Assembly (NCBI RefSeq): GCF_001428565.1
Contig: NZ_LMIA01000014.1
Coordinates: 1-37,135 of the forward strand
Direction: 5' to 3'
Length of the DNA: 37,135 nucleotides
DNA from: Nocardioides sp. Root190
GTDB lineage: Bacteria; Actinomycetota; Actinomycetes; Propionibacteriales; Nocardioidaceae
Below the pieces are notes generated by a model. That model was not told the origin of the DNA. It saw only the letters and a list, made by a program, of their open reading frames with translations, and did no database searches. This document shows positions 23,167 to 31,446 of the stretch, piece by piece (the first letter of the stretch is position 1; each line of letters starts with the position of its first letter). A program made the position numbers and the translations under genes.

Positions 23167-23170
23167 GGCC

Positions 23171-23208
23171 CCCGGGGCCGGTGCGACGTGCGTCGTACCA
23201 GCCCCGGG
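23171..23208. terminator. Strong bidirectional hairpin between convergent genes
   Basis: CCCGGGGCCGGT (23171-23182) pairs with ACCAGCCCCGGG (23197-23208) with one mismatch, and the loop itself pairs (GCGACG with CGTCGT). It separates the antiporter gene from the convergent cholesterol oxidase gene. Confidence 0.8.
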
Positions 23209-23221
23209 AACCCCGTGGCGC

Positions 23222-24853
23222 TCAGATGTCGGTGGCGATGATCTTGTCGATGTTGCGCTCGGCCAGGGCCGTGATCGTGACGAACGGGTTCACGGTCGTG
23301 TTGCCGCCGATCAGCGCGCCGTCGATGACGTAGAGGCCGGGGTAGCCGGGCAGGCGACCGTAGTTGTCGGTGGCCTTGTTGAGCACGGCGCCGCCGAGCG
23401 GGTGGTAGGTGAGGCCGTCCTGCCAGACCTTGTAGGCGCCGAAGAGGTCGGTGCGGTAGATCGTGCCTTCCTTGCTGTTGATCTTGTCGAAGATCGTCTT
23501 GGCCATGGCGATCGAGTCCTGCTTCCAGGCGGTCTGCCAGGACAGGTCGACCTTGTTGGCGGCGGCGTTCCAGGTGAATTCCGCACGCCGGGTGGTGTTG
23601 GTGATGGACAGGTAGAGCGAGGCGTAGGTCTCGATGCCGGTGGGCAGCGGCGCGACCTCCGCGAAGGCGCCGCCGGCGTCCCAGTTGTCGATGCCCGAGC
23701 AGGGGATCGTGGACTGCAGGGTGCCCGTGGAGTCCCACATGTGGTTGGCGCGGCCGCACATGACGTTGCCGTTCTCGCCCCAGCCCTTGCCGGTCTCGTT
23801 GTTCAGCGCGGGGAGTGCGCCCGTGGCCTTGAGCTTGACCAGGAGCTTGCTCGTCCCGACGCTGCCTGCGGCGAAGAAGACCTTGGCCGCGGTGACGGTC
23901 TTGGTGGCGACCACGTCGCCCGAGGTGTTGATCTGTTCGATCGTCACGGTGTAGCCGCCGCCCGCAGCCGGAGTCACCGAGGTCACCCGGTGCAGCGCGG
24001 AGACGTTGACCCGTCCGGTGGCGAGCGCCGAGGCGAGGTAGGTCTGGACGAGCGACTTCTTGCCGTGGTCGTTGCCGTACATGACCTGGCCGTCCAGTGC
24101 CGAGCGGGTGACCGTTCCGGCTTGCTCGGCCTTCATGTAGTTCCAGTCGTAGGTGTCGGGGACGAAGGTCCACGCGAAGCCCGATCGCTGGGCGTGCTTG
24201 CGGCCGACGCGGGAGTACTTGTAGCACTCGGCCGTCTCGAACCAGGCCGGGTCGATGGAGCCGACGCCGAGGGCGGCATTGGCCCGCGGGTAGTAGGTGG
24301 TGTACATCTCGGCGGCGTCGACCGACGGGAGGATCGAGGAGAAGCGGGACTGCTTCGGAGTCACGGCCATGCCGCCGTTGACGAGCGATCCGCCACCCAC
24401 GCCGCGGCCCTGGTACACCGTGATGCCGGCGAACTCCTCGGCGTCGAGCACGCCGGTGTACTTCGTGATGGTCGAGTCGATCGGGAAGCCGAAGAAGTTG
24501 CTCACGGGCGCCTTCGACTTCGTGCGGAGCCAGTAGGCCCGCTGGTCGGGGGAGGTCACCTTGGCGAAGATCTTGCCGTCGGAGCCGGGGGTGGTCCACG
24601 ACATGCCCATCTCGATCATCTCGACCGGCACCCCGGCCTGGGCGAGCCGCAGGGCGGCCACCGCGCCGCCGTACCCGGTGCCGATGACCAGGGCGGGCAC
24701 CGTGGCACCGTTGCCGATCGCTGCCGCGGCGGGTGCGGCCGTGAGTGCGGGCAGGCCCGCGGCCGCGGCGCCGAGCGCGGTGCCGGAGCCGGCCAGGAAG
24801 CCGCGTCGGGAGAACCGTGCGCGTCCGAGCTCCTGGGGGATGACGTCGTTCAT
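23222..24853 (-). CDS. choD: Cholesterol oxidase (class I, FAD non-covalent), Tat-exported
   Basis: The 543-aa product begins with a twin-arginine signal (FSRRGFLAGSG at residues 14-24, hydrophobic stretch to about 44). A Rossmann FAD motif GTGYGG follows at 58-63 and the GMC-type GRGVGGGSLVNGG at 149-161. The active-site residues of the Streptomyces and Brevibacterium enzymes are in place: Glu399 (FAEVAPLP), His484 (YHPLGG) and Asn522 (VNPFVT). It should oxidise cholesterol to cholest-5-en-3-one and isomerise it to cholest-4-en-3-one outside the membrane, using oxygen. The ATG at 24853 follows GAGGCAGG. Length is normal. Confidence 0.95.
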   Translation of the reverse strand: MNDVIPQELGRARFSRRGFLAGSGTALGAAAAGLPALTAAPAAAAIGNGATVPALVIGTGYGGAVAALRLAQAGVPVEMIEMGMSWTTPGSDGKIFAKVTSPDQRAYWLRTKSKAPVSNFFGFPIDSTITKYTGVLDAEEFAGITVYQGRGVGGGSLVNGGMAVTPKQSRFSSILPSVDAAEMYTTYYPRANAALGVGSIDPAWFETAECYKYSRVGRKHAQRSGFAWTFVPDTYDWNYMKAEQAGTVTRSALDGQVMYGNDHGKKSLVQTYLASALATGRVNVSALHRVTSVTPAAGGGYTVTIEQINTSGDVVATKTVTAAKVFFAAGSVGTSKLLVKLKATGALPALNNETGKGWGENGNVMCGRANHMWDSTGTLQSTIPCSGIDNWDAGGAFAEVAPLPTGIETYASLYLSITNTTRRAEFTWNAAANKVDLSWQTAWKQDSIAMAKTIFDKINSKEGTIYRTDLFGAYKVWQDGLTYHPLGGAVLNKATDNYGRLPGYPGLYVIDGALIGGNTTVNPFVTITALAERNIDKIIATDI

Positions 24854-24955
24854 GTGTGACCTGCCTCACAGTGGGGGGATGTGGAACAGGTTCTACATGT
24901 TCTGGTGAGGGTTCGTCACCACCTACTGGTGGGTAATGCGTGGCGTCGAGCGACC

Positions 24956-25108
24956 TCAGCGCGTCGGGCGCCGCCACAACTGCCAGCACCAGGCCATGCA
25001 GATGGCCCAGGCGGCGAGCACGACGAGGTCGTCGAGGTGGAGGCCGTGGGTCTCGGTGACCACCCAGATCACCGGGCCCGAGATCCGCGAGCTGCCGGCG
25101 ACCGCCAT
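24956..25108 (-). CDS. Possible 50-aa small membrane protein
   Basis: The frame from the ATG at 25108 encodes a polar start, a likely membrane helix rich in Ala and Trp (LDDLVVLAAWAICMAWCWQLW) and a basic tail ending at the stop at 24956. The composition is protein-like and the codons favour G or C at third positions. The ribosome binding site is weak. It lies next to the galE remnant. No family recognised. Confidence 0.45.
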   Translation of the reverse strand: MAVAGSSRISGPVIWVVTETHGLHLDDLVVLAAWAICMAWCWQLWRRPTR

Positions 25109-25110
25109 GA

Positions 25111-25332
25111 GGGTGTGAGCTGGTCCGGGCGTTCGAGGAGGTCGACGGACAGCCGTTGCCGGTCATCGACGCCCCGCGCCGTCCCGGTGACTCGGTCGGT
25201 GCCTACACCCGCAGCGACAAGGCTGCGAGGCTCCTCGACTGGTCCACGGAGTTCACCGTGGCCGAGGGGATCGCGCACACGCTGGCGTGGTTCGACCGTC
25301 GGGGGGAGACCCTTCCGGACCTCGCCGGATGA
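25111..25332 (+). pseudogene. C-terminal fragment of UDP-glucose 4-epimerase (galE)
   Basis: The frame reads ELVRAFEEVDGQPLPVIDAP, then GDSVGAYTRSDKAARLLDW and ending with GIAHTLAWFDRRGE, which is the characteristic last fifth of GalE. The NAD-binding N terminus and catalytic YxxxK are absent; an in-frame stop lies at 25108-25110 and non-homologous sequence precedes it. About 73 codons remain. This is a deletion relic of a sugar nucleotide gene beside a polysaccharide deacetylase. Confidence 0.85.
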
Positions 25333-25369
25333 GCCGGACGGGCCGGAGGAGCCGTCTGGACGGGGTCGG

Positions 25370-25861
25370 GTGACGTCGGTCGTGGGGCACCGTGAGAAGG
25401 CTGGAAAAAAGTCACCGGCCGCCGGGATCAGGACGCCCTCCCGGCTGCACTGGTGGGACATGCGCAACCAGCAGGTCCTCGACGCTCCGCCGATGCGGGC
25501 GGTGGTCCCGACGACCCTCAGCGCGGTGATGACCGCGAGCCTGTTCGGCGAGCCGGTCCGCGGACGCGTGCTGCTCGCGGTCGGTGACCAGTGGGTGGAG
25601 GAGCTCCTGACGATGCTCCCGTTCGCGGAGCGCCATGTCGGCGACGTCCACTTCGTGCCGACCTCCGACGGCCCCGGGCTCCGGCCCTGCAGCATGGGCC
25701 TCCTGGTCCTCGACCCGGCGCTCGCGCGGCTCGAGTCGCTCCGCCCGGCGCTGGTCCGTGGCGGGGCGCTCGCCGAGATCGGCGCCGACGGCAGGGTTCG
25801 CTGGACCAAGGACACCGCGGTGCCACGGGAGATCGGTCGTCTGCGGGGCGGCCGGCGATGA
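25370..25861 (+). CDS. Hypothetical protein coupled to a polysaccharide deacetylase
   Basis: The product is 163 residues from the GTG at 25370 (133 from the ATG at 25460; neither has a clear ribosome binding site). The part after WWDMRNQQVLDAPPMRAVVP is alternately hydrophobic and contains a Rossmann-like strand (RGRVLLAVGDQWVEELL), which would suit a methyltransferase-like or response-regulator-like fold without visible catalytic residues. Its stop overlaps the deacetylase start (ATGA), so the two are co-translated and probably act together in polysaccharide synthesis or modification. I cannot name the family. Confidence 0.65.
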   Translation: MTSVVGHREKAGKKSPAAGIRTPSRLHWWDMRNQQVLDAPPMRAVVPTTLSAVMTASLFGEPVRGRVLLAVGDQWVEELLTMLPFAERHVGDVHFVPTSDGPGLRPCSMGLLVLDPALARLESLRPALVRGGALAEIGADGRVRWTKDTAVPREIGRLRGGRR

Positions 25862-26691
25862 GGCCGACGACGCGCACCGCAGCGCGGATCGCCCGTCCCG
25901 GCGTACGGGTGCTCGACGGGATCAGCCGCGCCGGCGCCCGACCACAGCCGCTCACCCTCCTCGGCTGGCACCGTCTGGGCCGCACCTCGGGGGACGGCCT
26001 GACCACGACCTTCGACGACTTCCGCCGCCACCTCGACGTCCTCGACGAGTGGGGCGCCACGGTCCTCCCGCTCGACACCGCGGTCGAGCTGATGGCGGCG
26101 GGCGAGCTGCCGCCCCGTGCGGTCGCGCTCACCTTCGACGACGGCTATGCGAGTGTCTCGGAGCAGGCCTGGCCGGAGCTCCGCAGGCGAGGACTGCCCG
26201 CCACAATGTTCGTCGTCAGCGGCTACCTCGACGGTCGGCGGACCTTCTCGTGGGACCGCAACGACAGCGACGTCGAGCGGATCCGCCTGGTCGAGCGGCC
26301 CGGTCTGATCGAGGCTGCCGCGGACGGCCTGGACATCGGCTCGCACACGGTCAGCCACCGGTGGTTGCGCCACCTCAACCCCCGCGAGATCGCGGTCGAG
26401 CTCGCCGCCTCCCGCGCCGGTCTCGAGGACGTCCTTCAGCGTCCGGTGCGCAGCTTCGCGTACCCGATGGGCGGCTGGACACCGGCGATCCGCGAGCAGG
26501 TCGCGGCCGCGGGCTACGACACCGCGATCACGGTGGACCGTGGGCGCAACGGCCAGTCCCACGACCCGCTCTCGCTGCGGCGCTGCTTCGCCTTCGACCG
26601 TCCCGACGACCTCCGGCTGCAGCTCGACGGCGGCTTCACCTGGGTCCGGCCCATCGACACCTTCCGGCAGCGTCGGGGTCCGCGGCTCTGA
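25858..26691 (+). CDS. Polysaccharide deacetylase (NodB domain, CE4)
   Basis: The 277-aa product has the full NodB signature: TFDDG at 92-96 (Asp94 as base, Asp95 metal ligand), SHTVSH at 162-167 supplying the metal ligands His163 and His167, and the RSFAYPMGG motif. It should remove acetyl groups from an N-acetylated sugar polymer with a divalent metal. There is no signal peptide, so it acts in the cytoplasm or is membrane-associated. It overlaps the upstream gene (ATGA) and converges with, and overlaps by 56 bp, the DUF72 gene. Confidence 0.92.
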   Translation: MRPTTRTAARIARPGVRVLDGISRAGARPQPLTLLGWHRLGRTSGDGLTTTFDDFRRHLDVLDEWGATVLPLDTAVELMAAGELPPRAVALTFDDGYASVSEQAWPELRRRGLPATMFVVSGYLDGRRTFSWDRNDSDVERIRLVERPGLIEAAADGLDIGSHTVSHRWLRHLNPREIAVELAASRAGLEDVLQRPVRSFAYPMGGWTPAIREQVAAAGYDTAITVDRGRNGQSHDPLSLRRCFAFDRPDDLRLQLDGGFTWVRPIDTFRQRRGPRL

Positions 26692-27580
26692 GCCGACCGT
26701 CCGCCCGGGTCGGGGTCCCGGCTGTGGTCGAGGCGTGCGGGTCGGGCTCCCGTTCGGCGCCCAGCATCCGCAGCAACCGTACGGCGTCGTGCGGTGCGTG
26801 GCCGCGGCCGTCGTTGTCGAGATGGACGTGGACGTCCTGGCCAGCACCGGCCCAGGCCCGACACCGGTCAGCCCACTCGCCGAGGAGTCGGTCGGAGTAA
26901 CGGCTGCGGTAGAGCTCGGAGTGCCCGTGCAGGCGCACGTAACGGAAGGACGCGGTGTGGTGGTCGAGCAAGGGCCATGCGCCGGGCGAGTCGGAGGCGA
27001 CCGTGGCCACGTCGTCGTCGGTGAGCAGCTGCGCAGCCTCGGGGCCGTCGAAGCTGGCGTGGCGGGGCTCGACGGCGTGACGCAGGGGCGCGTCGGGAGT
27101 GGGTGACTCGGTCACGGCCGCGGCCTCGGGGAGTCGGCCGTCGTGGTCCTTCGCGAGCTGCGCCGCCTCGCCGGCCGTCCGGGGCAGGGCCGCGAGGAAG
27201 TCGGCGAGCACGTCGGGACGCAGGACGGTGCGTGAGGGGAGCTGCCACAGCACCACGTCCAACCGCTCGCCGAGCGCGAGGACACCCGAGGCGAAGAAGT
27301 TGGCGAGTCCGGCGCGGGGATCGCGCAGCTGCTTCATGTGCGTGATGTAGCGGCTTCCCTTCACCGCGAAGCGGTGGTCCACGGGCACCAACTGGGCCCA
27401 CCTGCGGAACGAGGCCGGCTGCTGGAGCCGGTAGAACGTCGCGTTCACCTCGGTCGCCGTCGTACGGGCCGCGACGAAGCGCAGCTCGTCGGCTGCCGGG
27501 AGGTCGCTCGGGTAGAAGTCGCCGTGCCACGAGCGGTAGGACCAGCCCGAGGTTCCGACGAGGTAGCGGCCGTGCGCCAT
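26636..27580 (-). CDS. DUF72 (YecE-like) TIM-barrel protein
   Basis: The 314-aa product starts with the family hallmark GTSGWSYRSWHGDFYP at residues 9-24 and contains the conserved KGSRYITHMKQL and HGHSELYRSRYSDRLL segments. DUF72 proteins adopt a TIM-barrel fold; their biochemical role is not established. The ATG at 27580 gives the normal N terminus. The last 35 residues look extended and low in complexity, and the gene runs 56 bp into the convergent deacetylase, so a mutation of the original stop codon is possible. Confidence 0.9.
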   Translation of the reverse strand: MAHGRYLVGTSGWSYRSWHGDFYPSDLPAADELRFVAARTTATEVNATFYRLQQPASFRRWAQLVPVDHRFAVKGSRYITHMKQLRDPRAGLANFFASGVLALGERLDVVLWQLPSRTVLRPDVLADFLAALPRTAGEAAQLAKDHDGRLPEAAAVTESPTPDAPLRHAVEPRHASFDGPEAAQLLTDDDVATVASDSPGAWPLLDHHTASFRYVRLHGHSELYRSRYSDRLLGEWADRCRAWAGAGQDVHVHLDNDGRGHAPHDAVRLLRMLGAEREPDPHASTTAGTPTRADGRLRAADPDAAGRCRWAGPR

Positions 27581-27648
27581 GTCGGCTCCTCTGCTCGCGG
27601 TGTCGTCCTGTCCTGCAGTTCCCCGGATCGCAGTCGGCAACCGGCGTA

Positions 27649-28347
27649 CTAGCCCGTCGGCAGGACCTGGCTGCGTGCGGCGCCCTCGGAGATGAGGAAC
27701 TGCCCGGCGGTGTACGTCGCCATGACCGCGGCCTCCAGCCGGTGCGGCGGGTCGGACAGCAGGAAGGTCCGGCTCCCGAGCAGCGAGTCGGACAGCAGGA
27801 ACAGCCCGGCGCCCGCCGCGGTCAGCAGCCGGGCGCTGCGGGGCAGGTCGGCCGAGAGGTGCTGGGCGCTCGCGACCATGCCGGACAGCACTGCCGAGTA
27901 GCCGAGGACGGTCGGACCGAGGGACCTGTCCTGCCGGGTCGCCGCGAGGGCCATCACCGGAGCCGAGGCCGCCCAGGCCCCGGACACGACGCGCACGGCC
28001 CGGTTGCCCCGGTGGGGAGCCTCGTCACGGTTGCGGGCGAACCCCGCGATGTAGGCGAGGTGACCGACGCCGAAGGACCCGGCGCCGGCGGCGAAGGACC
28101 GCGGTCCCTCGCCGAGCAGCAGTACGTCGCCCCCGAAGCCGGCTGCCTGGCCGAGCAGTGTCGTCGTGCGCAGGCTCGCTCCGTCCGCCCGGGGGTTCGT
28201 CGCCAGCGAGGCACCCAGCACCGGCATGAGCACCGGCTTCGTGAGGAAGCGGGCACGGTGTGCCCACGGGTGCGCCGAACCCGCCAGGGCCGTGTCGGTC
28301 GCGGCCAGGGCGGCATAGGCGAGCTTCCACTTCGTCGACGTACGCAC
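27649..28347 (-). CDS. Lysoplasmalogenase family (YhhN) membrane protein
   Basis: The 232-aa product has seven to eight hydrophobic helices, and the family motifs include FLTKPVLMPVLGASL near residue 35, GDVLLLGEG near 73 and LFLLSDSLLG near 183. Members hydrolyse the vinyl ether bond of lysoplasmalogens or act on related lipids in the membrane; in actinobacteria the substrate is not certain. It lies between the HNH and DUF72 genes on the same strand with short gaps (39 and 68 bp), so cotranscription is likely. Confidence 0.85.
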   Translation of the reverse strand: MRTSTKWKLAYAALAATDTALAGSAHPWAHRARFLTKPVLMPVLGASLATNPRADGASLRTTTLLGQAAGFGGDVLLLGEGPRSFAAGAGSFGVGHLAYIAGFARNRDEAPHRGNRAVRVVSGAWAASAPVMALAATRQDRSLGPTVLGYSAVLSGMVASAQHLSADLPRSARLLTAAGAGLFLLSDSLLGSRTFLLSDPPHRLEAAVMATYTAGQFLISEGAARSQVLPTG

Positions 28348-28386
28348 GTCGGCAATCTAGATGCTGCGCGGCCCGCCCGGGCCCAC

Positions 28387-28827
28387 TCAGGTCAGGGCGA
28401 GCTGGGCCCGGGTCGGGACGTAGGGCTCGACGAGCAGCCGCATGCCTGCCTCGCGCGGCGTGCGGTTGGCCTTGCGACCGTTGCACGGACCGCAGGCGGC
28501 GACCGTGTTGAGCCACGACCAGGCGCCGCCCCGGCTCTGGGGGAGCAGGTGGTCGATGGTGGTGGCGTGGCGCCCGCAGTAGGCGCAGTGGTGGCGGTCC
28601 CGCTTGAGGACGCCGGAGCGGGAGTAGCCCGCCGGGCGGTACATCCACTTGGCGGCGACGTACCGGATCAGCCGGATCACCCGCGGCCACGGGTGCGGCC
28701 CGACCATCCGGTCCTCGTGGGCCTCCTCCACCGTCGCGACCTCGCGGAAGAGCATCCGCACGGCGTGCTGGAAGGTCACCGTGCCGAGGGGTTCGTAGGA
28801 GGCGTTGAGCAGCATGACGGTCGTCAT
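28387..28827 (-). CDS. HNH endonuclease-like protein
   Basis: The 146-aa product has an N-terminal helical region (start MTTVMLLNASYEPLG, typical of a common actinobacterial HNH subfamily) and a zinc-type HNH core at about 85-130: CAYCG, IDHLLPQSRGG, NTVAACGPCNGRK. Both CxxC pairs and the catalytic His of DH are present. The ATG at 28827 follows GAGGAGG, a strong site. These single-domain proteins are widespread in chromosomes and their cellular role is unclear; no partner restriction or toxin gene lies nearby. Confidence 0.9.
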   Translation of the reverse strand: MTTVMLLNASYEPLGTVTFQHAVRMLFREVATVEEAHEDRMVGPHPWPRVIRLIRYVAAKWMYRPAGYSRSGVLKRDRHHCAYCGRHATTIDHLLPQSRGGAWSWLNTVAACGPCNGRKANRTPREAGMRLLVEPYVPTRAQLALT

Positions 28828-29014
28828 CGCGGGTCTCGCCTCCTCGGGGTGGTGCTCTGCGTGGTGCGGGCTGCACTCCTGTCTGAGAGATGCGTAGTCG
28901 CCGGGTGTTTCCGGTCGGCCACGAGGGCGTGAAATGCAGAAGGCCACTGCTGCAGCCCTGTTCGACGGTACGCCGACGGGGGCATCCCTGCCCACCGATT
29001 TCCGGTGCGGCGCA

Positions 29015-29233
29015 GATCGCTTGTAACTACGTGTTCGTGTTCAGATCCGCCTGTCACAGCACCCGGGTAGGTGCCACAGCACCCGGGCAGATGCCAGCGA
29101 GGGGGTGGCGTCCTCCCGCTCGCGCCGCTGGGCACCCGGCTGTTCGGGCGAGTGGCTACCCGGGTGCTGTGGCACCTACCCGGGCGTTGTGACGTGCCAT
29201 TTGGTGCATGGACACGTAGTTACAAGCGAGATC
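29015..29233. repeat. Foldback (inverted repeat) element of about 219 bp
   Basis: Outer arms CGCTTGTAACTACGTGT (29018-29034) and its exact complement (29212-29228) enclose inner arms 29055-29090 and 29156-29191 that pair at 33 of 36 positions. Each inner arm is itself a 20-bp tandem repeat with the unit core CACAGCACCCGGGTAG. It fills the 404-bp gap between the HNH gene and the PucR gene, and its right end touches the latter's stop codon. It encodes nothing. Confidence 0.85.
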
Positions 29234-30377
29234 AGGTGCTGAGGTGGGGTGCGAGCTCCAGCGCGAGGTGCAGGCGCAGGCGGTCCTGGCCGCGGGACAG
29301 GTCGAGGCCGGCGGCCTTCTCGACCTGCGCGAGCCGGTGGTAGACGGTCTGCCGGTGCACGGCGAGCCGGTCGGCGGTGCGCGAGGCGCTGCCGGCCTCG
29401 TCCAGCCAGGTGCGGGCGGTCGCGATGGCGTCGGCCGAGGCAGTGGCGAGCAGGTGCTCGATCCCCGGAGGGACGGCGGCGGCCCGGAGGTCGTCGTCGC
29501 GGGCGACGCCGAGCAGGGCCAGCGGGCCGAGCCGGTCCCAGCGGACGACCACGCCGGGCGGACGGGTCCGCGCGACGCGCAGGCCGACCCGGGCGCCGCG
29601 GTAGGCCGTGGGCAGTGCGTCGATCCCGTCGACGACCGGGCCGACGGCGGCGTGGGTGTGGTCGTCGAGGCTGGCCAGCCGGCGGCCGATCCCGAGTGCG
29701 TCGAGGAGGTCGCCCAGGTCCTGGGCGCCGGCGATCAGGTCGGCGCGGACCGCGGCCGCGACCGTGCCGGGACCACTCCGCACCCAGAACACCCCGGCGC
29801 GTGAGGGCCGGCTGGAGATCTGGTCCAGCAGCTCGGGCCGCTCGAGCAGCGCGCAGGTGAGCGGCTCGGCGAGGTCGAGCCCGGACGCACGGGCCAGGTC
29901 GAGCGCCGACTCGCGGGCGGCGAGCTGGCCACCCTCGACGAGGTCGCGGAACACGGCGTCACGATGGGCCTGGCGTCGTTCGGCCACGCCCAGCAACCGG
30001 GCGGCGGCCTCGGCGATCCGGCTCGCCTCGGGCCAGGTCGCGGGATCGATCCGTTCCTCGGGGTCCAGCAGCCAGAAGTACCCGTGGACCCGGCCGAGGT
30101 GGCGGGCCGGGACGCAGAGTCGCGCGACGATCCCCAGTCCGGGGTCTCCGGGGGTGCGCAGCGGACCGTCGGACTGCTCGATGCCCTGCGCCCGGAACCA
30201 TGCCCGGACCTCCTCGCTCGAGCGGCGCTGCAGGATCGAGCGCTGCCGGATGCTGTCGACCGCGTCGTCGGCGCGGTGGTCGGAGAAGGCGATCAGCCGG
30301 AAGTCGGGGTCCTCCAGCGTGCACGGTGCATCGGTCAGGCGGGCCAGGTCCTCGACCAGGTCATCGAGCGATGTCAC
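29232..30377 (-). CDS. PucR-family regulator of proline catabolism (PruC-like)
   Basis: The 381-aa product (GTG at 30377; the frame is open to 30395) has the PucR C-terminal helix-turn-helix at about 325-378 (motif RTADRLAVHRQTVYHRLAQVE) and a sensor region in its N-terminal half. It is divergent from proline dehydrogenase and followed by P5C dehydrogenase, the same arrangement as the mycobacterial pruC-pruB-pruA locus, where this regulator activates the two genes in response to proline. I infer the same role here. The 82-bp divergent gap should contain the promoters. Confidence 0.88.
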   Translation of the reverse strand: MTSLDDLVEDLARLTDAPCTLEDPDFRLIAFSDHRADDAVDSIRQRSILQRRSSEEVRAWFRAQGIEQSDGPLRTPGDPGLGIVARLCVPARHLGRVHGYFWLLDPEERIDPATWPEASRIAEAAARLLGVAERRQAHRDAVFRDLVEGGQLAARESALDLARASGLDLAEPLTCALLERPELLDQISSRPSRAGVFWVRSGPGTVAAAVRADLIAGAQDLGDLLDALGIGRRLASLDDHTHAAVGPVVDGIDALPTAYRGARVGLRVARTRPPGVVVRWDRLGPLALLGVARDDDLRAAAVPPGIEHLLATASADAIATARTWLDEAGSASRTADRLAVHRQTVYHRLAQVEKAAGLDLSRGQDRLRLHLALELAPHLST

Positions 30378-30459
30378 CAGACAAGCGTCACACAATCTGC
30401 CGCGGAATCGATGACAGATGTCGATGGGCCCCGGCGTCGCGCGCTCCTACGGTGAAGAC

Positions 30460-31383
30460 ATGCTCAGCCAGACCCTGAACCGTGCCTCGCGCAGTGTCCG
30501 CGCCCGCCGCGCGGTCGAGTCACTGCCGATCACCCGCAACGTCGTCAACCGCTTCGTGGCCGGTGAGACGACCAGCGACGCAGTGGACGCCTCGGTCGGC
30601 CTGCTCGCCCGGGGCCGGTCCATCACGATCGACGTGCTCGGGGAGGACGTCACCGACCTGGCTGGTGCTCGCGCGACCCGCGACGGCTATCTCGCGCTGC
30701 TGGCCGCGCTCGGCGAGGCCGGTTGTGCGGCCGGTGCCGACGTCTCGGTCAAGCTCTCTGCTGTCGGCCAGGCGCTGGCGTCCGGCGAGGAGGTCGCCAC
30801 CGCTCACGCGCGTGAGATCTGTGCGGCCGCCGGGGCCGTCGGCGCGACCGTGACCCTCGACATGGAGGACCACACCACGACGGACTCCACCCTGGCGATC
30901 GGCACGCTCCTCCGCGCCGAGCACCCGTGGGTCGGCAACGTGCTCCAGTCCAACCTGCTCCGGACACCGGGCGACATCACCGACCTGGCCGGGGCCGGCG
31001 TCCGGATCCGCCTGGTCAAGGGCGCCTACCGCGAGCCCTCCGGGGTCGCGCTGCCGCGCAAGGCCGACGTCGACCATGCCTACGGCCGGGCGATCGACGC
31101 CCTGATGACCTCGCCCTGCTACCCGATGATCGCCACCCACGACCAGGAGATGCTCGCCCGCGCCGTCGCACGAGCCGCCGAGGCCGGCCGGGAGGCCGGC
31201 GACTGGGAGACCCAGATGTTGTACGGCGTCCGGACCGACCTGCAGCAGCAGACCGTCGACGCCGGACTGCAGATGCGGGTCTACCTCCCGTTCGGGACGG
31301 ACTGGTACGGGTACTTCATGCGCCGACTCGCAGAGCGCCCCGCCAACGTCGCCTTCTTCGTCCGGGCCCTCGCCCACCGCTGA
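30460..31383 (+). CDS. pruB: Proline dehydrogenase (monofunctional)
   Basis: The 307-aa product is a TIM-barrel proline dehydrogenase: VTLDMEDHTTTDSTL (FAD and substrate side), GNVLQSNLLR, RLVKGAYREP with the conserved lysine and KGAY motif, ATHDQEM, and the C-terminal MRVYLPFGTDWYGYFMRRLAER, which holds the substrate-binding YxxRRxxER element. It oxidises L-proline to delta-1-pyrroline-5-carboxylate with FAD and passes electrons to the quinone pool, acting at the membrane's inner face. The ATG at 30460 gives the normal monofunctional length. It is followed after 63 bp by the P5C dehydrogenase gene. Confidence 0.95.
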   Translation: MLSQTLNRASRSVRARRAVESLPITRNVVNRFVAGETTSDAVDASVGLLARGRSITIDVLGEDVTDLAGARATRDGYLALLAALGEAGCAAGADVSVKLSAVGQALASGEEVATAHAREICAAAGAVGATVTLDMEDHTTTDSTLAIGTLLRAEHPWVGNVLQSNLLRTPGDITDLAGAGVRIRLVKGAYREPSGVALPRKADVDHAYGRAIDALMTSPCYPMIATHDQEMLARAVARAAEAGREAGDWETQMLYGVRTDLQQQTVDAGLQMRVYLPFGTDWYGYFMRRLAERPANVAFFVRALAHR

Positions 31384-31446
31384 ACCACCGCAGCACCGCA
31401 GCCCCGAATCGCCGCAGCCCCGCCGTCGTACCCGAGAGGAACCGTC

